Shown here: one piece after another, positions 1 through 8,734 of the stretch
How positions within the stretch are numbered: position 1 is the stretch's first letter
How the letters are laid out: each line of letters opens with the position of its first letter
Assembly (NCBI GenBank): GCA_964426545.1
Contig: CAYRQP010000001.1
Location: 273,435 to 337,434, forward strand
From: CAYRQP01 sp964426545
GTDB lineage: Bacteria > Fermentibacterota > Fermentibacteria > Fermentibacterales > JCC-6
Direction of reading: 5' to 3'
DNA: 64,000 bases
Notes under the pieces: model-generated
Told to the model about the DNA's origin: nothing
Databases searched by the model: none
The model's input: only the letters and a program-made list of their open reading frames with translations
Program-made: the position numbers and the translations under genes

Positions 1-707
1 GGTATTACCCCTGTATGAGCGAGAAAGCCGCTGTGATAGACTGCCACATCGGTTGTACCGGCGCCAATATCGAGATAGATAACTCCCATCTCTTTTTCGT
101 CTTCTGACAGAACAGCTCTTGCCCCGGCAACTCCGGCAGGAAATGTCTGAACAACCCTCCTGCCTGCTTTTCTAATTACTTCGTGTACATTCTCAATGGC
201 AGTCCTGTCGGCAGTTACAACATAGATGTCCGATGTCAGTTTCTCAGCTCTCAAACTGATTGGTGCCTTATTCTGTCTTTCGTATCCGTCAACGGTAAAA
301 CCGCAATCGAGCGTCATAATTACAGATGATTCTTTCGGAAGGGATATCCTCTCTGCTGTTTCCCGTGCATCGTCAATATCGCTCCTGTTGATTTCTCCCG
401 CACCAAATTCATCAGGTTCTATTGCTACCGTACCCCTGCCGAAAAATCCCTTTACATGATCACCGCTGACTGATACTATCACTTCCGTTATCTCATCAGA
501 AGATATAGATTCTGCTTCGTTTATTGCTGCATCTACTGCATCCGCTGCAGCTTCTATATCTATAATGGCTCCGTTTCTGACACTGCCGTTCACATTTGCC
601 CGGCCGGCCCCGACGATTACCATTCCTGTATCATCCTGAATCCTGGCGATTGCGCAGGTGACTTTTTCGCATCCTATGTCAACTGATGCCAAAATTCTTC
701 TGCTCAT
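1..707 (-). CDS. ftsA: Cell division protein FtsA (C-terminus beyond window)
   Basis: Actin-like ATPase that tethers FtsZ to the inner membrane. About 235 codons are visible from an ATG at 705-707; the rest lies before base 1. The translation begins MSRRILASVDIGCEKVTCAI, the first phosphate-binding strand of the actin fold, and continues with 'GAGRANVNGSVRNGAIID', typical of the FtsA start. Further on are 'VTADRTAIENV' (1C-domain region) and 'YLDIGAGTTDVAVY', the second phosphate loop. The start overlaps the ftsQ stop by 4 nt (ATGA), so translation is probably coupled. It is the last visible gene of the dcw operon; ftsZ would be expected next outside the window. Confidence 0.95.
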   Translation of the reverse strand, partial: MSRRILASVDIGCEKVTCAIARIQDDTGMVIVGAGRANVNGSVRNGAIIDIEAAADAVDAAINEAESISSDEITEVIVSVSGDHVKGFFGRGTVAIEPDEFGAGEINRSDIDDARETAERISLPKESSVIMTLDCGFTVDGYERQNKAPISLRAEKLTSDIYVVTADRTAIENVHEVIRKAGRRVVQTFPAGVAGARAVLSEDEKEMGVIYLDIGAGTTDVAVYHSGFLAHTGVI

Positions 708-1411
708 GAATTCTCTCCATCTGTTAATTGTTCATTGCAAGGGTACCTCAGTACGGCCTGCTCCGGATATCGCATATCGATTTCGAGCCATTTGTTCTGA
801 ATAGAAACAATTGAAGCGAGGTGAATAAAATCATGCCACTTAACTGTAAATGAACCCCAGCCAAGAATGATGGACGAACCGGAAGAGACAAATACTGAAA
901 TTCCGCGCTCTGTGATACGGATATCCCTCGGAGCATTATCGTTAACGTCTGCCAGCCACTGCACAAGTCTATCTACTATCACTGAATCAGGAAGTGTTGT
1001 TGCTGTAACCACCGGAATTGTATCCGTCAAGAACGAAGCAGGCAGACATTGCCCCGTGGATGACAAAGGATACAGTTCTACTCCGTTGCTATAGATAAAT
1101 ACGATTTTCTGCAGTTCGATAGATATCTCGAGTCCAGATGGAAAAACCCTTGAGATCTCAACATCTTTCACCCAGTTCAACGCCTGAAACACGGTAGACA
1201 GGCTATCGGTATTTAGAGTTCTGACGGGTTTGCCGAAACAGGGAGCTATAATCTCGCAGACTGCCGAGGAATCTTCACTGCGGATTCCCCTGATAGATAC
1301 TTCACTAAGGTCGAAATTGCCGCCTCTCTCAAGCCAGCGGTAAATCATCGCAAGTGCGAATATCACAACTGCAATTGTCAACAATACGCCGGCTATCTTC
1401 CTGGTGCTCAT
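704..1411 (-). CDS. ftsQ: Cell division protein FtsQ (DivIB family)
   Basis: Bitopic inner-membrane divisome protein of the FtsQLB complex. 235 aa: a short cytoplasmic stretch, one membrane segment at residues about 6-25, a POTRA-type domain (about 33-105, with 'LSEVSIRGI' and 'LNWVKDVEISRVFPSGLEISI') and a C-terminal beta domain. Sequence similarity in this family is low, so the call rests on topology, the POTRA pattern and position between murC and ftsA. The start codon lies immediately beyond the murC stop. Family lengths of 230-280 aa fit. Confidence 0.88.
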   Translation of the reverse strand: MSTRKIAGVLLTIAVVIFALAMIYRWLERGGNFDLSEVSIRGIRSEDSSAVCEIIAPCFGKPVRTLNTDSLSTVFQALNWVKDVEISRVFPSGLEISIELQKIVFIYSNGVELYPLSSTGQCLPASFLTDTIPVVTATTLPDSVIVDRLVQWLADVNDNAPRDIRITERGISVFVSSGSSIILGWGSFTVKWHDFIHLASIVSIQNKWLEIDMRYPEQAVLRYPCNEQLTDGENS

Positions 1412-2731
1412 TTATCTCCCTGCTATTCCTCTCCCAAGGGCATCTACAGTTCCCGAACTCATGAAAACTATCACATCCGCTTCCCGCTTCCTGAGTTCTT
1501 CCTCTACATCATCCATTTCACAGAGAATGCAGTCCCCGCCGCTTCTTAGCGCGGCATCCACTATCAGGGAGCTGTCAATACCCGGGATAGGCTTTTCACG
1601 AATGGCATATACAGGCAGGACTATTGACCAGTCAGCCCCGGACAGCGCTTTGCCCATCTCTTCACTGTGAGCAGCTGTTCTTGTGAAAAGACGCGGCTGG
1701 AATACGACTCCTATCCTGCAGTCAAGCGTGTTTCTCAAACCGGTCAGTGCTGCTTTCATCTCATCAGGGTGATGTGCATAATCGGATAGAAGTATGGCTT
1801 CACCAAAACTGCCTATCTTTTCAAGTCTTCTTTTAACTCCGGGAAAGTCAGCCAGTACCGCAATTGCCTCTTCGATATCCACCCCTGCAACTGATGCCAT
1901 CGCGATAGCTGTCTCAGCATTACGGAGATTGTATGCTCCGGGAATTGGAAGAGTTCCCCTGATTCCCTTGAGTTCGAATTCCTGTTCCCATCCAGAATGC
2001 CCACGACTGCTGCAGTAAAAGTCTCCACTTTTACCAGTTGTGATAATTCTGCGACCAATCCTCTCCGCCCATTTCGCAAGTTCAATCAGGTTCACCGGAA
2101 CAACTACAGTACCGCCCGGCCTTGTCATTTCCAGAAATACCCCGAATGCAATTGAAAGAGCTTCAGGGGAACCGTAACATTCGAGATGCTCCCGGGCAAA
2201 TGTTGTTACAGCGGCACAGAGAGGACTTAACCGCAAAAATGCACGGTCAAATTCATCTGCTTCCACAACAGCAATCTCACCGCCGCTTCTGTAATTCCCA
2301 CCCCAGGGCTCAACGTGCCCACCCACCATCACGGTAGGATCCAGTCCTGTCTTCTGGAGTATCCATCCCAGCATTGCAGTTGTAGTTGTTTTGCCGTGTG
2401 CTCCGCTGATGGCATAAAGCTGCATGTCTTTCGTAAGTTCTGCCAGAGCTTCGCTGCGCCTGAGTATAGGAATTCCTCTTCTCGCTGCTTCCAGTAGTTC
2501 CGGGTGATCAGTCGGAACGGCTGCAGTAAATACGATTAGATCACAGGAGTTGATATGTTCTGCACTGTTTCCTTCGAATACTTCTATGCCCAGTTCCGAG
2601 AGTTTCGAACATTTCCCCGGGTAGGTATCGCACCCGCTTACTTCAAAGCCGCTTTCCCTGTACCAGACTGCCAGCGAACGCATACCGGTACCGCAAATTC
2701 CAATCAAGTGTATCCGTTTTACATCATTCAC
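1412..2731 (-). CDS. murC: UDP-N-acetylmuramate--L-alanine ligase
   Basis: Cytoplasmic Mur ligase adding L-Ala to UDP-MurNAc. 439 aa. An N-terminal Rossmann domain has 'HLIGICGTGM' (residues 8-17); the central ATPase has the P-loop 'GAHGKTTTT' (110-118) and 'VEADEFDRAFL' (156-166); the C-terminal domain carries 'SDYAHHPDEM' and 'VVFQPRLFTRT', both MurC signatures. The usual 'TNIDxxHxD' segment reads 'TTFAREHLE', a local divergence that keeps the His. Mpl, a relative, is less likely given the MurC C-terminal motifs and the position between murG and ftsQ. Overlaps the murG stop by 4 nt (ATGA). Confidence 0.94.
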   Translation of the reverse strand: MNDVKRIHLIGICGTGMRSLAVWYRESGFEVSGCDTYPGKCSKLSELGIEVFEGNSAEHINSCDLIVFTAAVPTDHPELLEAARRGIPILRRSEALAELTKDMQLYAISGAHGKTTTTAMLGWILQKTGLDPTVMVGGHVEPWGGNYRSGGEIAVVEADEFDRAFLRLSPLCAAVTTFAREHLECYGSPEALSIAFGVFLEMTRPGGTVVVPVNLIELAKWAERIGRRIITTGKSGDFYCSSRGHSGWEQEFELKGIRGTLPIPGAYNLRNAETAIAMASVAGVDIEEAIAVLADFPGVKRRLEKIGSFGEAILLSDYAHHPDEMKAALTGLRNTLDCRIGVVFQPRLFTRTAAHSEEMGKALSGADWSIVLPVYAIREKPIPGIDSSLIVDAALRSGGDCILCEMDDVEEELRKREADVIVFMSSGTVDALGRGIAGR

Positions 2732-3810
2732 TTCAAACCTCTGTTTTCATCTGTCATTTCAACCAGATATTCAGCTATTGAATCTGCCGGATTGACCGGC
2801 ATCAACTTCTCAAGAGATTCCTGCATCCCTCTTACTGCTTCCGGGTCATCGATCAATCTGCGAATCATATTCCATATTTTCTCGGGTGAAGCATTATTTT
2901 GCCTAATGAGAAGAGACCCACCTGCGTGGGTTATTTCTTCTGCATTGAAATACTGGTGGTCATCTGCTGCGTAGGGATACGGTATATAGATTGCAGGAAC
3001 TCTGAACCATGATACTTCAGCAATTGTCATTGCTCCTGCCCGGGCAACAATTATATCTGCAGCACTGTAAAGTACTTCCGGCTCATCCGTGAAACTTATT
3101 ACCCTGATATTCTTCTTCTCTGCAGCTGCTGCATTCACTCTTTCGACATCTCTCTCTCCGCATTGCAGAATCACATCGATATCCGGTGGTGATGCAAGTG
3201 CAATATCGTTTATTGCCGTTGCTCCCTGGCTGCCCCCGAGAAATAGTACTGTCCTACTGTATTCCGGAATACCCAGCGAACAGCGTGCTTCTATTTTGTC
3301 ATGCAGTTTCATCGAAGATCTGACCGGGTTCCCTGTGTGGATCGCCATTTTCCCCAATTTTCGTGAAGCACATTCAAATCCGGTCATGATGCAGGATGAA
3401 AATTTCGAAAGAATGCGAGTCGTTCTTCCCGGGATACTGTTCGATTCATGTATGACACTCGGTATCCGAAGAAACACTGCGCACAGCACGGGAAAGAAAG
3501 AAGAATATCCACCTGTCACGAAAAGAAGTTTCGGATTGACTTTTTTAATCAGCCTGCATGTTGATATGAGCATGAATGGAAATTTGAATATGAACCTTAA
3601 TTTGTTGCTGATTCCACCGTCGATTCTCGGTGAATCGAGAACTTTCACCGTCGAACCAAATGATGAATACATTCGTCGGTCGACCGAACGGGGAGTGCAG
3701 AAGAATGTGATATCCAGTTCAGGATTGACTTTCAGCAAGGCTTCTGACACAGCCAATGCAGGACTGATGTGCCCGCCTGTTCCGCCGCCGGATATGATAA
3801 TTCTTTTCAT
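2728..3810 (-). CDS. murG: Lipid II synthase MurG (GT28 N-acetylglucosaminyltransferase)
   Basis: Peripheral inner-membrane enzyme that adds GlcNAc from UDP-GlcNAc to lipid I, making lipid II. The N-terminal 'GGGTGGHISPAL' is the lipid-binding glycine loop. 'FVTGGYSSFFPVL' and 'LFLGGSQGATAIND' follow, then the donor-site region 'ADIIVARAGAMTIAEV'. An upstream TTG at 3828 would give 366 aa, but I chose the ATG at 3808-3810 (360 aa): it follows an AAGGATG Shine-Dalgarno at good spacing, lies 4 nt after the ftsW stop, and puts the glycine loop at the usual distance from the N-terminus. Confidence 0.95.
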   Translation of the reverse strand: MKRIIISGGGTGGHISPALAVSEALLKVNPELDITFFCTPRSVDRRMYSSFGSTVKVLDSPRIDGGISNKLRFIFKFPFMLISTCRLIKKVNPKLLFVTGGYSSFFPVLCAVFLRIPSVIHESNSIPGRTTRILSKFSSCIMTGFECASRKLGKMAIHTGNPVRSSMKLHDKIEARCSLGIPEYSRTVLFLGGSQGATAINDIALASPPDIDVILQCGERDVERVNAAAAEKKNIRVISFTDEPEVLYSAADIIVARAGAMTIAEVSWFRVPAIYIPYPYAADDHQYFNAEEITHAGGSLLIRQNNASPEKIWNMIRRLIDDPEAVRGMQESLEKLMPVNPADSIAEYLVEMTDENRGLK

Positions 3811-3814
3811 CTTC

Positions 3815-4927
3815 TCATCCTTTCGCAACCTTTGCTATCAAACCTATACTACCGAGTGTGACTACTAAATTGCTGCCGCCCCATGAAATAAGCGGAAGCG
3901 GCAAACCGGTAGACGGCAGAACCCGAAGAGAAACTCCGGTGTGCAGAATTACCCCGAATGCAATCGAAGCGGTTAGCCCTCCGGCAAGCAGATACCCAAA
4001 CCGATTATCCGCACCGTCTGCAATCAGAAATCCTGACATAATCAATGCAAGGAAAAGAAGCAGAATGAATAATACTCCCATAAAGCCGCCTTCTTCACCT
4101 ATAACCGCAATAATGTAGTCAGAATAAGCTTCGGGCAGAAAACCGCGCTTTTGTCTTCCCCTCCCCAGTCCCCTTCCAAGAAGCCCGCCGCTTCCGAGTG
4201 CTATACATGCCTGTTCGGGTTGATAGTTGGACGCTTCTGCAGCTATGTCGGGTGAAATCCAGCTTTTGATACGGGCATATCTGTATTCAGACGAAACCGC
4301 TAACACCGATGCAATAAGCAGCATCGTCAATCCAAGCAGTAGAATGTCTCTGAACTTTGCCTCTCCAAGGTAGAGCATCACAAACAGTATTAACACAAGG
4401 TAGATTGCACCACCCAGATCGGGCTGAAATAAGATCATACCTGCAGGAATTACCGCCATTCCTGTAAGTATACCTACCCCTTGAAGAGTTCGGAGTTTAA
4501 GCTGAGTACCTGCCATCAGGGTCGCGGAAGCGAGAATAAAACTTATCCGGACAAGTTCAGACGGCATGAACCTGACAGAACGTGCCAAAACCAGCCATCT
4601 TGCTGAACCGTTAGTAACAGGAGCCCAGTGAGTTCCCTTAAGTACTGCGAGAAGAATGAGAAAGAGCAGTGAAAGAAGATACAGAATCACTGCTCCTCTC
4701 TTAATGTATTCATAGTCGAGTTTATAGAGAAACACACCGGCAGCAAGAATAGCCACTCCTATTCTTACCAGGTGCGGGAAGATATAGTATGTGCTCGATG
4801 CTGAATCAGTCTCCAGCAGAGACTTGAAGGAGCTTGCGCTGTACAGAGCAAAACTGCCGATGATTAGCAGAAGCAAGACCGCTGTAACCAGTATCGTCTT
4901 AGGATGTCTAATCTTTTCAGATACCAT
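3815..4927 (-). CDS. ftsW: SEDS peptidoglycan polymerase FtsW
   Basis: Septal peptidoglycan glycosyltransferase of the SEDS family, partner of the FtsI transpeptidase in this operon. 370 aa with about ten hydrophobic segments. Signatures include 'FMPSELVRISF', 'FQPDLGGAIYL' and the long conserved loop 'GSGGLLGRGLGRGRQKRGFL' followed by 'PEAYSDYIIAVIGEEGGF'. The ending 'TGLPLPLISWGGSNLV' is the family's C-terminal motif. RodA is the close alternative, but the position between murD and murG identifies FtsW. The start overlaps the murD stop by one base. Confidence 0.95.
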   Translation of the reverse strand: MVSEKIRHPKTILVTAVLLLLIIGSFALYSASSFKSLLETDSASSTYYIFPHLVRIGVAILAAGVFLYKLDYEYIKRGAVILYLLSLLFLILLAVLKGTHWAPVTNGSARWLVLARSVRFMPSELVRISFILASATLMAGTQLKLRTLQGVGILTGMAVIPAGMILFQPDLGGAIYLVLILFVMLYLGEAKFRDILLLGLTMLLIASVLAVSSEYRYARIKSWISPDIAAEASNYQPEQACIALGSGGLLGRGLGRGRQKRGFLPEAYSDYIIAVIGEEGGFMGVLFILLLFLALIMSGFLIADGADNRFGYLLAGGLTASIAFGVILHTGVSLRVLPSTGLPLPLISWGGSNLVVTLGSIGLIAKVAKG

Positions 4928-6231
4928 TACAGCCTTTCCACTATTGTGCGGAAATGTTCTCCGCGTTCTTCGAAATCCCTGTACTGGTCAAAACTCGCAC
5001 AGCCCGGAGAAAGCAGTACTGCATCACCCGATGATGCCAATAGGGAAGCTCTATTCACCGCATTATTCATTTCTCCTTCGAGATGAATAGGAGCACTCCC
5101 TTTCCAGGAAATCATAAGTTCTTCGGAAGCCTCCCCAATGAGAATGATTGCTTTGACTCTTTCAGATATAAGTTCTTTAAGAATGGAGTAATCAGCTTTT
5201 TTAGCACTCCCGCCGGCAATCAGAATTATAGGTTTCCTGTTGCTTTTCAATGCAACTATCAGTGATTCAGGATTGGTTGACTTTGAGTCATTCAGATACT
5301 CGACACCGTCAAGTTCTCTAATCAGTTCGATTCTGTGCGGAACGCCTTTGAATGTCGATAAACCGTTTGTCATTTGAGCCGGCTCAAGACCTGCCTTGGC
5401 GGCAAGACAGATTACAGCGAGTGCATTTGCCAGATTGTGCTCGCCGGGCAATGAAATATCTTTCACCTGCATTACAGGATATTCTCCTGTATCATCAAGA
5501 TAGAGAATAGTACCGTGCTCTATGCAGGCTCCCATTTTGACCCTTCTCTTCACACTGAACCACATTTCCAGGCCAGTACCGCGTCCTGAAAGATGGATTG
5601 TATCAGGATCATCTTCATTCAGGACAAGAAGATCATTTTCGCTCTGATTCAGGAATAACCGTGCCTTCGCATCTCGGTAATTTTCGAAACTACCGTGCCG
5701 TACGAGATGGTCGGGTGTGATATTCAGTACAGCTGCACCTTCCGGACGGAATTCTTCTATAGTCTGCAGTTGATAACTGCTGATTTCCAGCACAAATATT
5801 TCTGTATCAGGCTTTTCCAGTATTGCGCGTGAAAATGCATAACCGGTATTTCCGGCAACACAGGTATTAATGCCGGCTTTTCCAAGAGTGTATCCAAGCC
5901 ATTCTGATGTTGTGGTCTTCCCATTCGAGCCGGTAACAGCCAATATACGCGAATTACAATTCCTGTAGGCAAGCTCTATCTCTCCGATAACGGGAATACC
6001 TAATTCACGTACATGTACAATAGGTTGCAGAAGCGGGTCAACGCCCGGACTGAGCACTAATCCGTCTATCTCTCTAAGCCCTGCATCGATACTCTCACCG
6101 CTGAAGAAGAAGTCACATTCCCGGGGTACATTCGGATTTAAATCGAATCCAACAACTGTAAATCCCCTGCTGTGGAGAAGAGCGGATGCAGCACATCCAC
6201 TTCTGCCTAAACCGAAAACTCCAATTTTCAT
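4927..6231 (-). CDS. murD: UDP-N-acetylmuramoylalanine--D-glutamate ligase
   Basis: Adds D-Glu to UDP-MurNAc-L-Ala in the cytoplasm. From the ATG at 6229-6231 the product is 434 aa and starts 'MKIGVFGLGRSGCAASALL', the family's N-terminal nucleotide fold. The P-loop is 'VTGSNGKTTTSEW', followed by 'FVLEISSYQLQTIEEF', 'LNITPDHLVRHGS' and 'LNDSKSTNPESLIVAL' (the MurD DSK/TN motif). An in-frame ATG at 6318 would add 29 residues inside mraY and is unlikely. I see no strong Shine-Dalgarno directly before 6231, so the start rests on family alignment. Confidence 0.94.
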   Translation of the reverse strand: MKIGVFGLGRSGCAASALLHSRGFTVVGFDLNPNVPRECDFFFSGESIDAGLREIDGLVLSPGVDPLLQPIVHVRELGIPVIGEIELAYRNCNSRILAVTGSNGKTTTSEWLGYTLGKAGINTCVAGNTGYAFSRAILEKPDTEIFVLEISSYQLQTIEEFRPEGAAVLNITPDHLVRHGSFENYRDAKARLFLNQSENDLLVLNEDDPDTIHLSGRGTGLEMWFSVKRRVKMGACIEHGTILYLDDTGEYPVMQVKDISLPGEHNLANALAVICLAAKAGLEPAQMTNGLSTFKGVPHRIELIRELDGVEYLNDSKSTNPESLIVALKSNRKPIILIAGGSAKKADYSILKELISERVKAIILIGEASEELMISWKGSAPIHLEGEMNNAVNRASLLASSGDAVLLSPGCASFDQYRDFEERGEHFRTIVERL

Positions 6232-6260
6232 TCCGCCGTCTGTCCAGTATCCCACTGTTC

Positions 6261-7421
6261 CTACCTTATCTTGAGTGTTGTAAGAGCGAGCAATCCGAGC
6301 ATTCCCGCCACGATCCAAAATCGCACCACTATTTTTGTCTCCGGAATCCCCATCAGTTCGAAATGGTGATGCAACGGAGCCATTTTGAATACCCGTCTTC
6401 CCGTTCTCTTGAAATGCAGAACCTGTACCGTGACACTGAATACTTCAGCAACAAACACCCCGCCGACAAGAAGGAGAAGTAGCTCGGTTTTTGTTACAAT
6501 TGCCATGGATGCAATCGCCCCGCCAAGAGCAAGTGAACCTGTATCACCCATAAAAACGCTTGCAGGCGCTGAGTTATACCACAGGAAGCCAATACATGCA
6601 CCGACCATGGCACCGGCAAACACAGCTATTTCCCCAACTCCCGGTATGTAGGGAAATTGCAGATATTCTGCAAATTTCATATGCCCGATAAGGTAAGCCA
6701 TCACTCCGAAGGTAATTATCGAGATAAGACTTACACCTGTCGCAAGACCATCGAGTCCGTCAGTGAGATTGACAGCATTTGCCGTTCCGGCTAGTACCAG
6801 CGCAACAAACAGAATGTAGAATGCCCCGAGGTTAATTCGGATTTCCTTGGCAAACGGTACAGTAGTTTCCGTTGTACGAATGTCTATTGTTTCTCCTGGG
6901 TCCAGGCTGACGCTTCGCACACCGGGAATCAGTGGGATGTTTACTGTACTTTCAGCATTCGTGAACGGAGTGGAAATCAGCCATATTCCAACAACTATTC
7001 CAAGGATAAACTGTCCCACTAATTTATACCTGCCGACGAGTCCTTTGGAACACTTTTTCACAACTTTTAGATAGTCATCAAGCAGCCCGATGAGCCCCAT
7101 CCATACAGTAGACACAAAGACAACGAGCAAAGCCCTGTTATCAAGTCTTCCCCAAAGAAGAACAGGAATCAGGATGGACAGGATTATCAATATCCCGCCC
7201 ATGGTAGGTGTACCCTCTTTCTTAAGATGGGACTTGGGACCATCTTCTCTGATTGTCTGTCCGATTTGGTGTTTTTTTAGATACCTAATCATTTTCGGAC
7301 CGAGTACGAACGCGATAAGAAGAGCTGTAAAGGTAGCACCTGCTGCCCTAAATGTAATGTAGCGAAAAAGATTGAAGAATGAAAATGAATCTTTGAGGGG
7401 ATACAGTAACCAATAAAACAT
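6261..7421 (-). CDS. mraY: Phospho-N-acetylmuramoyl-pentapeptide transferase MraY
   Basis: Polytopic enzyme that transfers phospho-MurNAc-pentapeptide to undecaprenyl phosphate (lipid I). 386 aa, about ten membrane segments. Signatures: 'SHLKKEGTPTMGGI', the catalytic aspartates in 'LLDDYLKV', 'NAVNLTDGLDGLATG' and 'MAPLHHHFELMGIPETKIVVRFW'. The loop before 'LGAFYILF' (about residues 150-200) is roughly 30 aa longer than in E. coli MraY and probably periplasmic. The start shares one base with the murF stop (TGATG). Confidence 0.96.
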   Translation of the reverse strand: MFYWLLYPLKDSFSFFNLFRYITFRAAGATFTALLIAFVLGPKMIRYLKKHQIGQTIREDGPKSHLKKEGTPTMGGILIILSILIPVLLWGRLDNRALLVVFVSTVWMGLIGLLDDYLKVVKKCSKGLVGRYKLVGQFILGIVVGIWLISTPFTNAESTVNIPLIPGVRSVSLDPGETIDIRTTETTVPFAKEIRINLGAFYILFVALVLAGTANAVNLTDGLDGLATGVSLISIITFGVMAYLIGHMKFAEYLQFPYIPGVGEIAVFAGAMVGACIGFLWYNSAPASVFMGDTGSLALGGAIASMAIVTKTELLLLLVGGVFVAEVFSVTVQVLHFKRTGRRVFKMAPLHHHFELMGIPETKIVVRFWIVAGMLGLLALTTLKIR

Positions 7422-8734
7422 CAGTCCTCCTTCGACAATGCCCGTACGAGACTATCAAGTGCAATAGCTCGGGAACCTTTTATTAAAACTATGGAACCGG
7501 ATGGACAATTCTCCTGTAGAAGTTCTTCAGCTTCCATCCAGTCTGCAGCATAGCATATGTTCTTTGTTTGAACCTTATTCACCACCGACCGGTAGATATC
7601 ACCTGTGAGAATCAGTAATTCGATATCAAGCTCTCTTGCATAATCAAGAACTTTCGAATGCAGGTCTTCTGCCCTGCTCCCAAGCTCCAGCATGTCACCA
7701 AGTACTGCAACGGATCTGCCTTTCATTGATACGAGAGTATTCAAACAGGCGATCGTCGATTCGGGATTTGCATTGTAACTTTCATCTATCACTTTGAATC
7801 TACCGCAGTCAATCACTCTGCCGCGTCCTTCCATTGGCCTTACCTTCTGTATACCGTATATGGATGCGGCACGGGACAACCCAAAGTTCTTACTCATGAG
7901 GAGAGCGGATACTGCATTTTCATAATTATGTCCGCCGCAAAAATGCAGATCCACCCTCTCGCCGGACGGCTGAAGTGTATGCTCACCATTATTATCTGAT
8001 ACCCACAAATCTCCGCCAATGCCTGAAAATGCTGTCTGCATCTCCCGAACTTCTGCCGCGTCGCAAAGAATCTGTTCACCTTTCGGAATTACACAGAAAC
8101 CCCCGGCAGCCGTCTTTTCGATGAGTTCTGCCTTAGCCCGGGCTATGCCGTCCCTCGATTCGAAATATTCTATATGTGCAGTCCCTATGTTTGTTACTAA
8201 ACATGCTGTCGGAGATGCTATTTCACCCAGCAGTGCCAGTTCTCCGGGATGATTCATTCCCATTTCGAGAACGACTATATCAGGAGGTGGTTCCGGAATG
8301 TTAAGGAGTGTAAGCGGAACTCCCAGGTCGTTGTTCAAATTACCTGATGTGCAGTAAACAGAATATTTTTCTCTCAGGGCTCCCGCGAGGAGTTCGCGGG
8401 TTGTAGTCTTACCGCTTGAACCTGTAATTCCGATTAAAGGAAATGAAAACCTTGAGCGGTTCCATGATGCTGCTCTGAGAAGAGCATCTTTTACATCTTC
8501 AACTAAAACAATTCCCTTTTTCTTCTTACCTTCGGAAACTACGGCAAGACCGCCATTAGCGACCACATCATCGACAAACAGGTGTCCGTTTGTATTTTCA
8601 CCTTTCAGTGCAAAGAAGAGACTTCCTGCACTTACGGATCTCGAGTCAATTACAGTATTGCTGACTTCAAGGTCGAGACACGACTCATCCACCCATCCAT
8701 CGACAGCCCGGACTAAATCTCGAATTAACATCAT
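7421..8734 (-). CDS. murF: UDP-N-acetylmuramoyl-tripeptide--D-alanyl-D-alanine ligase
   Basis: Adds the D-Ala-D-Ala dipeptide to UDP-MurNAc-tripeptide. 437 aa: an N-terminal substrate domain ('DSRSVSAGSLFFALKGENTNGHLF'-type start, with DSR and FALKG), the P-loop 'GSSGKTTTRELL', 'EMGMNHPGELALL', 'TNIGTAHIEYFES', and the C-terminal 'DESYNANPESTIACL' and 'VLGDMLELG', diagnostic of MurF. Overlaps the murE stop by 4 nt (ATGA). The genome must obtain D-Ala-D-Ala from a Ddl encoded elsewhere, since ddl is not in this cluster. Confidence 0.95.
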   Translation of the reverse strand: MMLIRDLVRAVDGWVDESCLDLEVSNTVIDSRSVSAGSLFFALKGENTNGHLFVDDVVANGGLAVVSEGKKKKGIVLVEDVKDALLRAASWNRSRFSFPLIGITGSSGKTTTRELLAGALREKYSVYCTSGNLNNDLGVPLTLLNIPEPPPDIVVLEMGMNHPGELALLGEIASPTACLVTNIGTAHIEYFESRDGIARAKAELIEKTAAGGFCVIPKGEQILCDAAEVREMQTAFSGIGGDLWVSDNNGEHTLQPSGERVDLHFCGGHNYENAVSALLMSKNFGLSRAASIYGIQKVRPMEGRGRVIDCGRFKVIDESYNANPESTIACLNTLVSMKGRSVAVLGDMLELGSRAEDLHSKVLDYARELDIELLILTGDIYRSVVNKVQTKNICYAADWMEAEELLQENCPSGSIVLIKGSRAIALDSLVRALSKED